Of a stretch of 64,000 bases of DNA, positions 8,708-16,539 are shown one piece after another. Source of the DNA: RPQJ01 sp963762315 (GTDB lineage: Bacteria; Pseudomonadota; Gammaproteobacteria; Steroidobacterales; Steroidobacteraceae). The stretch lies in contig CAVXKO010000007.1 in assembly GCA_963762315.1 (NCBI GenBank), positions 372,001 to 436,000 of the forward strand, read 5' to 3'. Both the position numbers and the translations under genes were made by a program. The first letter of the stretch is position 1. Each line of letters starts with the position of its first letter. The notes under the pieces are model-generated. The model saw only the letters and a list, made by a program, of their open reading frames with translations, was not told where the DNA came from and searched no databases.

Positions 8708-10132
8708 ATGGATTCGAACAGGCAATTCGCGCTGCGGCGGCTGATCGTACTGATGGACGCAGGTTCCATCGTGCTGTCGATGGTCCTCGCCGCGGTCACG
8801 CATTCGGCGCTGCGCAGCCATTTCTCGTTCTTCAAGGACCCGGCGGCTTTCGAGCAATACCTGCTGATCGTCTTCCTGACGGTACCGTTGATGCTGAGTC
8901 TCGTCGTCATGTTCGGCCTGCACCGGCAGTTCGAGCGCCCCTTCCGGCGCTGGCTCGTCGTGTGGGACCAGGTCAGGCTGCACCTCTCGACCCTGGTCGG
9001 CATCGCCCTGATCGTCTTCCTCACGCAGGTGCCACTGAACCGAACGATCGTCGGCCTGTTCCTCGTCTACACCTTCGTCCTGATGCTCGGCTCGCGGATC
9101 GTGCTGGACCGCTGGCGCCGCCGGTCGCACGCGATCGGACAGGGACAGATGCACCTGCTGATCATCGGCAGCGACGTGTCACTGGTGGAACTGGTGATCG
9201 ACGCGGCGCTCACGGAAGACCTGCCGCCCAGGCTGGTGGGCATCCTCGAGAGCGAGGGCACGCCCGTTCGCGACACCGTGCTCGGTGTGCCAATCCTGGG
9301 CTCGCTCGATGCGCTGGAACGCGTCCTGCACGAGGAGACGGTCGACGAGGTCGTGCTGGCGACGCGCGGGCTGACTCCGGCGCAGTTCGCCGGCATCGTG
9401 GCCGCGTGCGACGAACTGGGAACGCCAATGCACCAGATCGTGCTCCCGGAGTTCCACGACGGCCGCAGGCTGGGACTCGAGCGTCAGTACGGACTGCCTT
9501 TCGTGACCCTCGTGCGTACTGAGCGCAGCACCGAGGCACTCGCAATCAAACGAGGCATCGACTTGCTCGGCTCGTCGGCCGCGCTCCTCGCCTTCGCACC
9601 CGTCATGCTCGTGATCGCCTTGCTGATACTCGTCACGATGGGCCGACCCGTGCTCTTCAGCCAGGATCGCATCGGCTATCACGGGCGACGCTTTCGCATG
9701 CACAAGTTCCGTTCGATGGTGAACGGCGCGGAGGTGCAGCGCGACGCACTGGCCGGCCAGAACGAGATGGGCGGCCCGGTGTTCAAGATCACCACCGATC
9801 CGCGCATCACGCCGCTGGGCCGGTTTATCCGGAAATACAGCCTCGACGAGTTGCCGCAGCTGTTCAACGTATTCAGCGGGTCGATGAGCCTCGTCGGCCC
9901 CCGCCCTCTGCCCGTCAAGGAGCAACAGCAGATCTCGGGGCCGATGCGGCGGAGGCTGTCGATGAAGCCCGGGATCACCGGGCTGTGGCAGGTGAGCGGG
10001 CGCAGCAACCTGTCGTTCGAGGAATGGATGAGGATGGACCTCGAGTACATCGACAACTTTTCGCTCAGGCTCGACCTTGAACTGTTGATCAAGACCATAC
10101 CCGCCGTGCTCGTCGGCCGCGGCGCGGTGTAA
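8708..10132 (+). CDS. Polyprenyl-phosphate hexose-1-phosphate transferase (WcaJ/WbaP type)
   Basis: A 474-residue phosphoglycosyltransferase that would start glycan assembly by moving a sugar-1-phosphate onto undecaprenyl phosphate. Four membrane helices fill about residues 10-130. A Rossmann-like CoA-binding region follows (LLIIGSDVS). The catalytic C-terminal domain begins with a membrane hairpin (LLAFAPVMLVIALLILV). It contains KFRSMVNGAE, SLDELPQLFNVFSGSMSLVG and KPGITGLWQVSGRS, all signatures of the family. The sugar is not determined. It is the likely first enzyme of the glycan island. Confidence 0.92.
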   Translation: MDSNRQFALRRLIVLMDAGSIVLSMVLAAVTHSALRSHFSFFKDPAAFEQYLLIVFLTVPLMLSLVVMFGLHRQFERPFRRWLVVWDQVRLHLSTLVGIALIVFLTQVPLNRTIVGLFLVYTFVLMLGSRIVLDRWRRRSHAIGQGQMHLLIIGSDVSLVELVIDAALTEDLPPRLVGILESEGTPVRDTVLGVPILGSLDALERVLHEETVDEVVLATRGLTPAQFAGIVAACDELGTPMHQIVLPEFHDGRRLGLERQYGLPFVTLVRTERSTEALAIKRGIDLLGSSAALLAFAPVMLVIALLILVTMGRPVLFSQDRIGYHGRRFRMHKFRSMVNGAEVQRDALAGQNEMGGPVFKITTDPRITPLGRFIRKYSLDELPQLFNVFSGSMSLVGPRPLPVKEQQQISGPMRRRLSMKPGITGLWQVSGRSNLSFEEWMRMDLEYIDNFSLRLDLELLIKTIPAVLVGRGAV

Positions 10133-10192
10133 TCATGGCGCGCTGGCGCTCGCGAACGAGGCCCTGCGGCAATCGACCGGGTGGGGCCGGTC

Positions 10193-11008
10193 TCAGCCGG
10201 CTCGAAACCAGCAAGTCGGAAGCGCCAGGTGCGCGTCGTCCGTGTTGTCCGCGTCAAGTCGATTCGGAAAGTCCACTTCAAACCCTTCGCCTTTCATTCG
10301 ATCGTTCCGCAGGAACGTGAATTCCATGACCGGCGGAATCGACAGGCCATCCCGGACGATCGGCCTGGTGCAGTTGTTTGGATGGATATGCACGCACGAG
10401 TGCGTCCGGAGGATCTTTTCGAAAGCACGCGCCGCAATCCCGAAGAACGGGCGGCTCCAGAGTTGGTCCAAGGTGTGAAACTCGGCTGCGATGACCCTGA
10501 ACCGGCCCGCCAATGCGTCCGACATGTTCAGTATGGTCTCGTACTCGAATCCTTCGATGTCGATCTGCAGCAACAGGTCCGCCTGCGAATCCGGCAGTGT
10601 CGTTCGAACCCATTCGTCCATCGTCGTCGAGCAGGGCGAATTGATCGCGCCAACGAATTTCTTGATGAATGAATAGGACGGGTTGCCGACAATCGGCGCT
10701 TCCACGGATCCGTCCGCCATGAATACGGGGATCCCGCGAGCTACGCAATCCTGCTCGAACCCCACGATGCCGCCTACGCCGGGAGAGAAGCACGCCGCGA
10801 TGCCGTCAAGGTCGTCAGGCACGAGATACCCGCCGTCACCCGCAGAGCCCATTCTAATCAACCCCCCGGGCGCGAGCCGCGGATGCAGGCTTCGCATGAG
10901 CGACAGCAAGTCGTCCTTTTGGGTCGCGTTGGTCGGAAAGACGTTGGCGGCGGCGAGTGCAGTGATGGCGCCCTGCTTGATCAGGCCACGGATCCGTCGA
11001 TCGGTCAT
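10193..11008 (-). CDS. FkbM-family methyltransferase
   Basis: A 271-residue putative SAM-dependent methyltransferase. The family hallmark is LLLQIDIEGFEYETIL followed by VIAAEFHTLD, and the N-terminal LIRMGSAGDGGYLVPDDL is often seen in FkbM-type proteins of glycan clusters. These enzymes commonly O-methylate sugars; the substrate here is unknown. Base composition looks less GC-rich than in the flanking housekeeping genes, in line with an exchangeable surface-glycan region, though no count was made. It lies tail to tail with the phosphoglycosyltransferase gene and is followed on the minus strand by a short gap. Confidence 0.72.
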   Translation of the reverse strand: MTDRRIRGLIKQGAITALAAANVFPTNATQKDDLLSLMRSLHPRLAPGGLIRMGSAGDGGYLVPDDLDGIAACFSPGVGGIVGFEQDCVARGIPVFMADGSVEAPIVGNPSYSFIKKFVGAINSPCSTTMDEWVRTTLPDSQADLLLQIDIEGFEYETILNMSDALAGRFRVIAAEFHTLDQLWSRPFFGIAARAFEKILRTHSCVHIHPNNCTRPIVRDGLSIPPVMEFTFLRNDRMKGEGFEVDFPNRLDADNTDDAHLALPTCWFRAG

Positions 11009-11066
11009 GTGGATGCTTCGTCCATGTGTCTTTGGTTAGTCCGCAAGCCGCCGACCCTCACCGCAG

Positions 11067-12482
11067 TCACCGGAAAACTCCCGCGTGAATGCCGAGTTCC
11101 ACGAGGAACACCACACGGTTTTCCTCGAGCTTCTCGCAGAGCAGAATCTTGCCAACCCGCGCCAGCCCAGCGGCAAACCAGTCCTGCGTGTACCACGACG
11201 GCACGGCCGGGCCTGCACCCTGGTACCACAAGCCCTTCGGCATGAATTCGATGATCATGTGACGACGACCGTGCGTCGCGATGCGCTCAAGCACGGCATT
11301 TAGCTGGTAGCACTGGGTGAGGAGCAGGTGGTGCGTCAGCGCCAGCGCGATCACCACGTCACCCGTGAGCTCTCGCCCACCGTGGCAACGGATAGGGTCC
11401 GGCATCATTACGTTGCGCACGAGCGGAGTGATTCCCGCCTTTCCCTTCGCTTTCATGCGCAGGTAGAGCGCGTCCACGGCATGCTCGTCGTAGTCGGAGC
11501 AAATCACTGACGAGACGGCGCCATGCCCCAACAACGCTTCCGCCAACGCACCCTGGTTGCCGGCGACCTCGAACGCATCTCGCGCACCCAGACCGGCGAC
11601 CAGCTCGATGATTCGCTTGAATCGCGGAGTCAAGCTGCTGTGCAGCGAAAGATCTTCCTGGTAACTGGCCCACATGGTCGCATCGGCGGGAGGCGCAATC
11701 TCCAGTGTCGCCTTGCGCAGACGTGCCGTTGAAAAAGGGTGGCCCGTCAGACTCTGCAAGCCGCTCATCGCGGCGAGCATGGGACCCGCGATCGTCCGCT
11801 TGATGCCGACGAGACCGGCCTTGTGCATGGCGGCGCGCCGGGCGTCGGGCTTCATCGCCGTCGCAATCAGCGCCTTGCCATGAGCACGACGAATCCTGCT
11901 GCGCAGACGGTGCAGGGTCGGCCCGGTGAAGATCAGCGCCTCATCGTCCGGACGCGCCCAGACGGCGTTCAGGAACGAGAGTGCGCAGGTCCGATTCGTC
12001 CGTGACCAGATACGCAGGATGCGTACGAAGGCGTCCAGGTACTCTGCTCCGGCGCGCCATGAGGCGTAACGCAGGTCGGAACGGTCGATGCTCGCAAAAT
12101 CGATGAAGACGGGACGGCATCCGTCGAACGCGACGTTATAGGAGTGCGCGTCCTTGAGCTCGAATCCGCCGTGCGCCAGCGTGTCGCGGACCTGCAACGT
12201 GGTGAGCGCGGCGTCGCGCAGCATCGAGAAGGACCATTCACCGGGATACGTGAAAGGTATGAGGCGGCGGTGTTCCAGGATCGCACCCTTGGCATCCTCG
12301 TCGACCAGTTGGGTGTCGATCAGCCGGCCACTTGCGATCAGTTGGCGGACGCCCGGGTCCGCCAGAATCGCCTTGGTCAGCTCGACGTCGATTCCGGTGC
12401 GAAGAATCCGGCCGTCCCTCATCAGAACCGTCGATCGGGGATCCATGCCGAAAAATGAAAGTCGGACGTCGGGCTGCATCAT
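11067..12482 (-). CDS. Two-domain protein: kinase-like N-terminus and class I methyltransferase C-terminus
   Basis: A 471-residue protein. Residues of about 1-170 contain ELKDAHSYNVAFDGCRPVFI followed by D-F-A-S, resembling the catalytic and metal-binding loops of aminoglycoside/lipopolysaccharide-kinase folds. Residues of about 290-470 look like a class I SAM-binding domain with the unusual glycine loop FEVAGNQGALAEALL and the acidic strand end VICSDYDEHAVDAL. The architecture recalls NoeA-like nodulation methyltransferases; this is recollection, not a search result. The ATG at 12482 overlaps the flippase stop as ATGA, so the two are likely co-translated. A role in glycan modification is inferred from context only. 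Confidence 0.6.
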   Translation of the reverse strand: MMQPDVRLSFFGMDPRSTVLMRDGRILRTGIDVELTKAILADPGVRQLIASGRLIDTQLVDEDAKGAILEHRRLIPFTYPGEWSFSMLRDAALTTLQVRDTLAHGGFELKDAHSYNVAFDGCRPVFIDFASIDRSDLRYASWRAGAEYLDAFVRILRIWSRTNRTCALSFLNAVWARPDDEALIFTGPTLHRLRSRIRRAHGKALIATAMKPDARRAAMHKAGLVGIKRTIAGPMLAAMSGLQSLTGHPFSTARLRKATLEIAPPADATMWASYQEDLSLHSSLTPRFKRIIELVAGLGARDAFEVAGNQGALAEALLGHGAVSSVICSDYDEHAVDALYLRMKAKGKAGITPLVRNVMMPDPIRCHGGRELTGDVVIALALTHHLLLTQCYQLNAVLERIATHGRRHMIIEFMPKGLWYQGAGPAVPSWYTQDWFAAGLARVGKILLCEKLEENRVVFLVELGIHAGVFR

Positions 12483-13768
12483 TGATTTCGCAGGGCGCGC
12501 AGAGGCGAGAGGTCGCCGGCCAACGGCGAGAACAGGGGCACGACGGCCGCGGCCACCATCCAACCGGCCGTCTGGCACAGCGCAACCGCTTCGATGGAAC
12601 CGACCCACAACCCGATCGCAAGGAATGGGAGATGGATGACGCAGGCCGTGACGGTCAACCGGAGGATCTCGTGCCGTTGGTCCATGGCAGCCAGGGCCCG
12701 TGTGCGCATCGAGACCCAGGTGACCGCCACGAGGCACGGCGCCAGCAACGCGAGAGTCCGCGCTGCCCCCGCGAACGGTTCCCCGAACACCACCGGCATG
12801 AGGATGCCGGAACACAGCGCGAGCACGGCCGCCGCGGCGACGGACAGCCACGTCGCCGTCGACAATGCGCTCCGATAGGCCGGCATAAGGTCGCCACCCT
12901 GCGCGAGCCTTGCGAACGATGCTGCATGTGTCGTCCCGATCACCATCGGGATGAAATATAAGACATCGACGAGCTTCGCCGCAGAGTTGTAGAGACCGAC
13001 CTCGGTCTGGCCCATGAAGCGATAGACGAGCAGCTTGTCGGCATTGAGGAGCACGAGCACCAGCAGCCCGGACAGGAACACCGGCGCCGTCGCCCGGCAC
13101 TGTGCAAAGGCCGACGTCAGTTCATGCCGTTCGCCTCGAAGCCGCAGGGCATCGCGAATGCTGGCGCGGAACAGGCACGCGTACACGGCGAGCAGCAACG
13201 CAGCTTCCGCCGCATTGAGCGCAAGCAACACCGACAGCGCGGGCTTCATCAGCAGCACGGCCACGATCAAGAGGGCGGCGGTAAGGAATGCGCCGACGCG
13301 AACGGCCGCCAGCGTCGCCAACCGCTCCTGGGCGAACAGGAGGTTTTCGCCGATCTCGTAGATTCGCAGCACGAGCACCGCCGATAGCGCACACAGCGCG
13401 TAGGCGGCGATGCGGCCGGCGGCGGCATGGAAATACGCCGTGGCGACGAGCAGGAATGACACGGCCGCGACGATGCCGGTCAGGAGCCGGAGCGAAGCGA
13501 TGCTCCTGATGTACGCTGCAGCGCCATGGCTCTTCGAAGCGAGGGCAATGCCTAGACTCTCGAGGCCGAAGGATGCCAGCGGCGACATCACCGTGAGCAG
13601 CACCAGCACGGAACTGAACAGGCCGAAATCCTCGACCCCAAGCGCTCGCGACGTCAATCCAGTCACGAGGATGCCGACCGGGATGCGCAGAGCCTTCTCG
13701 CCACCCACCAGCGCGTAGCGCCCAAATCGCGACACCGGACTCTCGGCAGCAGATTCCTGCAACGTCAT
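12479..13768 (-). CDS. Wzx-like polysaccharide flippase
   Basis: A 429-residue integral membrane protein with about 12 hydrophobic segments. It has the N-terminal pattern of the polysaccharide-transport branch of the MATE superfamily (RFGRYALVGGEKALRIPVGI, then LTSRALGVEDFGLFSSVLVL). It would move lipid-linked glycan across the inner membrane. No Wzy polymerase, Wza or Wzc is recognised nearby, so export may serve a short glycan. It starts head to head with the GT2 fusion gene across about 160 bp and overlaps the next gene by 4 bases. Confidence 0.8.
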   Translation of the reverse strand: MTLQESAAESPVSRFGRYALVGGEKALRIPVGILVTGLTSRALGVEDFGLFSSVLVLLTVMSPLASFGLESLGIALASKSHGAAAYIRSIASLRLLTGIVAAVSFLLVATAYFHAAAGRIAAYALCALSAVLVLRIYEIGENLLFAQERLATLAAVRVGAFLTAALLIVAVLLMKPALSVLLALNAAEAALLLAVYACLFRASIRDALRLRGERHELTSAFAQCRATAPVFLSGLLVLVLLNADKLLVYRFMGQTEVGLYNSAAKLVDVLYFIPMVIGTTHAASFARLAQGGDLMPAYRSALSTATWLSVAAAAVLALCSGILMPVVFGEPFAGAARTLALLAPCLVAVTWVSMRTRALAAMDQRHEILRLTVTACVIHLPFLAIGLWVGSIEAVALCQTAGWMVAAAVVPLFSPLAGDLSPLRALRNQ

Positions 13769-13928
13769 GGGTCACACGGCGGGCGCGACACGCGGCTTCG
13801 CCCCTTCAAGTCGGGGCACCGTTGCAGCGATAATGGCCCCGGCTCCGGGGAACGTTGCGACAACGACTGAAAATCCATATGCGCCAACAAGTTGCAGAAT
13901 CATACACACTTCGACGTCCGTGCAAGCG

Positions 13929-16511
13929 GTGAGCGATCTGGTGCCACGGGTTTCGATCGTAACGGTCTGCCTGAATGACTTGCGTGGACTGAAGTCCACT
14001 TTTGAGTCCGTGCGGGAGCAGACCCGACCTCCCCACCAGTGGATCGTGGCGGACGGCCAGTCATCGGACGGAACACAGGAATGGTTGCAGTCCCTCGATT
14101 GGCCGCTGCTGTCGTGGTCGTCGGGGCAGGATGGCGGAATCTACCAGGGCATGAACAAGGGCCTGGCGAAAGTCGATGCCGATTACGTGCTTTTCCTGAA
14201 TTCGGGCGACGTCCTCTCGGGTCCGGATGTGCTCGAGTCCGTCTCGCACTTTCTCTCGTCCCGCACCGAACCGCCTTCACTGCTATACGGCGACAGCTTC
14301 GAGGTCGACACGAAGGGCGGCGCCTTCCTTCGGCGCGCACGCCCGCCCTGGTGGGTGTGGCTCGGCATGCCGACGACTCACCAAGCCATGTACTTTCGCA
14401 CGGCCGCAATTCCCGGTGGTTTCGACACGAGCTACCGCTGGTCCGGTGATTACGACGCGGTGACGCGGCTCTACATGGCCCATCGTGGCGCGGACTTCGC
14501 CCACCTGCCGAAACCCCTGTGCCGGTTCCACCTGGGAGGCCGCAGCGACCTGCATCGGAGCGACTTCCTGCGCGAGATTCTCGAGATTCGTCGACGGGTT
14601 CTCGGAATGAACACCGTCCCGGCGCACATCCTTCACGGCGCCCACCACGTCCAGGGCTGGATCAAGAAACACGTCCCGGCCGTGCATCAGGGCCATGCGT
14701 TACGGATGAGATCGAGTCGCCGAGTCGACCCAACAGCTACCGGTATGTCCAATTACCCTAACGCCAGTATCCGCCACATGGCGCCCATGCCGGTGTGGGC
14801 AGCAGCAGCCATCATCGCGGTCGCCGCCTGGTTCCTGACGACCCACTATCTGCACGTCTTCAGCGAAGTCATCAATTGGGACGAGTTCGCGCTGCTGGAA
14901 CGCGCAGATCGCAGCGTTCGCTTCGGCACGATCGTAGGCGCCGGCCGGCCAGGCTTGGTTACGATCGTACTGATGCCGTTCGTCAAGGGCTGCATCGACG
15001 CGACCCGCAGCGTGGTCGAGGCGCGGCTGCTATGGCAGGTCATCACGCTCGCCTATCTGGCGGGTGTGTATTTCCTCGTTCGCCGCTGGTTCATCCACGC
15101 TGGACGCCCGGATGAAGGCCGGGTCCAGGGTTTGCTCGCAGTCGCACTCCTCGCATTCCTGCCGGCGTTCGTCGTGTGGTCGGTGCAGGTTCGCACGGAC
15201 CAAGCCGCGCTGGCGGCGGCGGTCTGGGGCGGGTTCTTCCTCCTGTCGACCGGCTACTGGCAGGCAGCCCTGGCCGGCGCGCTTTTCGGCATCAGCCTGC
15301 TTTGCACCCAGAAGGGCGTCTACCCGATCGTCCTGTTCGGCGCGATGTTTACGACAGCCTCCGTCGCACGAGCGTGGTCGGGCCCGGCCGAGCCGCGAAG
15401 CGAACTCGTCCTCGCAGCGAAGCGACTGGCGATCGCCGGCCTGGGTGCGTTTGCGTTGATCGGAACCTACCTCCTCCTGGTGCCGGAAGCGACGAAGGTG
15501 GCCAGCCAGGCGACGCTCATGTCCGCGCTGGACACGATGCGGTTCACGCGGGCGGGCCAGGGCTATCGCATCTACACAGTGCATGCCCCCCGGCTGGTGG
15601 TTCACTGGGTGCTGTTCGCGGCGCTCGTGCTCTGGAGTGCCCGGATCGTCCGGAACCGGGAAAAGCCCGAAATCGTCCTGTTGGCGACGTCGTGGCTTGC
15701 ACTCCTTCTGGGGCTCGCCACCATCGCATTCCACGGATCGAGCTTCCCGTATTTCATCATGACGGCCGGCCTGTTCCCCGCGCTGGCCCTCGCGATGGCC
15801 GCGGGCCGTCCGATCGCCATGGCCGGACGCTGGTCCTGGTTCCTCGTGGTACTGACGATCGCGCTTGCGGCCCTGCAGAGCGGGCGGGAATCGGTACAGA
15901 TGCTGGATGACACGCAGCTCGAGCAGCGCGACACGCTGCGTTTGGTCTACGACTCACCACTGCGGGACCGGCGCGGCTACCAGGTCGAGGGCGCGCTGCT
16001 CTGCATGCGCGATCCGGAGCCGCTGCCGGTCCTGTTCAGCGCGATGATCTGGAATCGCTTCCACGACTCCCCCCAGGCCGCCGAGAACACCGCCAACTTC
16101 ATCAAGGAGTTCCGCAGCAGGCCCATCGCCTACATCGTCGATTCGTATCGACTGAGGCAGTTCCCGGCGGAGGTCCGCTCGTTCTGGTCGGAGCACTACC
16201 TCTGGTACGCGCACTCTTTGTACGTCGCGGGGTACGACGTCAAGGAGCCGCGAGACATCGACATCGTCGTGCCGGGCAGGTACCGATGGGACGCCGACGC
16301 GAAGAGCCCCGATGCACGTTTGACGATCGGCACGCAGACGCTGCGCCCGGGCGACTCCATCGACCTTGCGGTGGGCGTGCAACGGGTGGAGATCGTCGGG
16401 GCCGGCGCAATCGGCCAGCTGATCCTGGCCGACCTGCCGAAGCCACAGCGCGACGGTTACCCGTTCTTCTACCACCGCCGACAGATCCTGCAGCTGGGCG
16501 GCCGCCTCTAG
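13929..16511 (+). CDS. GT2 glycosyltransferase fused to a multi-pass membrane (GT-C-like) domain
   Basis: One open frame of about 860 codons. Residues of about 7-235 form a GT-A family 2 domain: VSIVTVCLNDL, then GGIYQGMNKGLAK and FLNSGD as the metal-binding DxD-like site. From about residue 285 there are some ten membrane helices with an acidic first loop (VINWDEFALL), as in GT-C mannosyl/arabinosyl transferases, and a soluble C-terminal region. No stop codon separates the parts; an internal ATG at 14745 has no ribosome site. The GTG at 13929 was chosen because the frame's earliest start collides with the divergent flippase start; ATG at 13833 is an alternative. Confidence 0.72.
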   Translation: MSDLVPRVSIVTVCLNDLRGLKSTFESVREQTRPPHQWIVADGQSSDGTQEWLQSLDWPLLSWSSGQDGGIYQGMNKGLAKVDADYVLFLNSGDVLSGPDVLESVSHFLSSRTEPPSLLYGDSFEVDTKGGAFLRRARPPWWVWLGMPTTHQAMYFRTAAIPGGFDTSYRWSGDYDAVTRLYMAHRGADFAHLPKPLCRFHLGGRSDLHRSDFLREILEIRRRVLGMNTVPAHILHGAHHVQGWIKKHVPAVHQGHALRMRSSRRVDPTATGMSNYPNASIRHMAPMPVWAAAAIIAVAAWFLTTHYLHVFSEVINWDEFALLERADRSVRFGTIVGAGRPGLVTIVLMPFVKGCIDATRSVVEARLLWQVITLAYLAGVYFLVRRWFIHAGRPDEGRVQGLLAVALLAFLPAFVVWSVQVRTDQAALAAAVWGGFFLLSTGYWQAALAGALFGISLLCTQKGVYPIVLFGAMFTTASVARAWSGPAEPRSELVLAAKRLAIAGLGAFALIGTYLLLVPEATKVASQATLMSALDTMRFTRAGQGYRIYTVHAPRLVVHWVLFAALVLWSARIVRNREKPEIVLLATSWLALLLGLATIAFHGSSFPYFIMTAGLFPALALAMAAGRPIAMAGRWSWFLVVLTIALAALQSGRESVQMLDDTQLEQRDTLRLVYDSPLRDRRGYQVEGALLCMRDPEPLPVLFSAMIWNRFHDSPQAAENTANFIKEFRSRPIAYIVDSYRLRQFPAEVRSFWSEHYLWYAHSLYVAGYDVKEPRDIDIVVPGRYRWDADAKSPDARLTIGTQTLRPGDSIDLAVGVQRVEIVGAGAIGQLILADLPKPQRDGYPFFYHRRQILQLGGRL

Positions 16512-16539
16512 CGATGTCGCGCGGGAACCTGAAGCGCGG

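Noticed and set aside
13767..13928. Upstream extension of the GT2 fusion protein to 13767
   Set aside because: It would begin on the divergent flippase start codon and leave no room for promoters; the extra residues show no family similarity.
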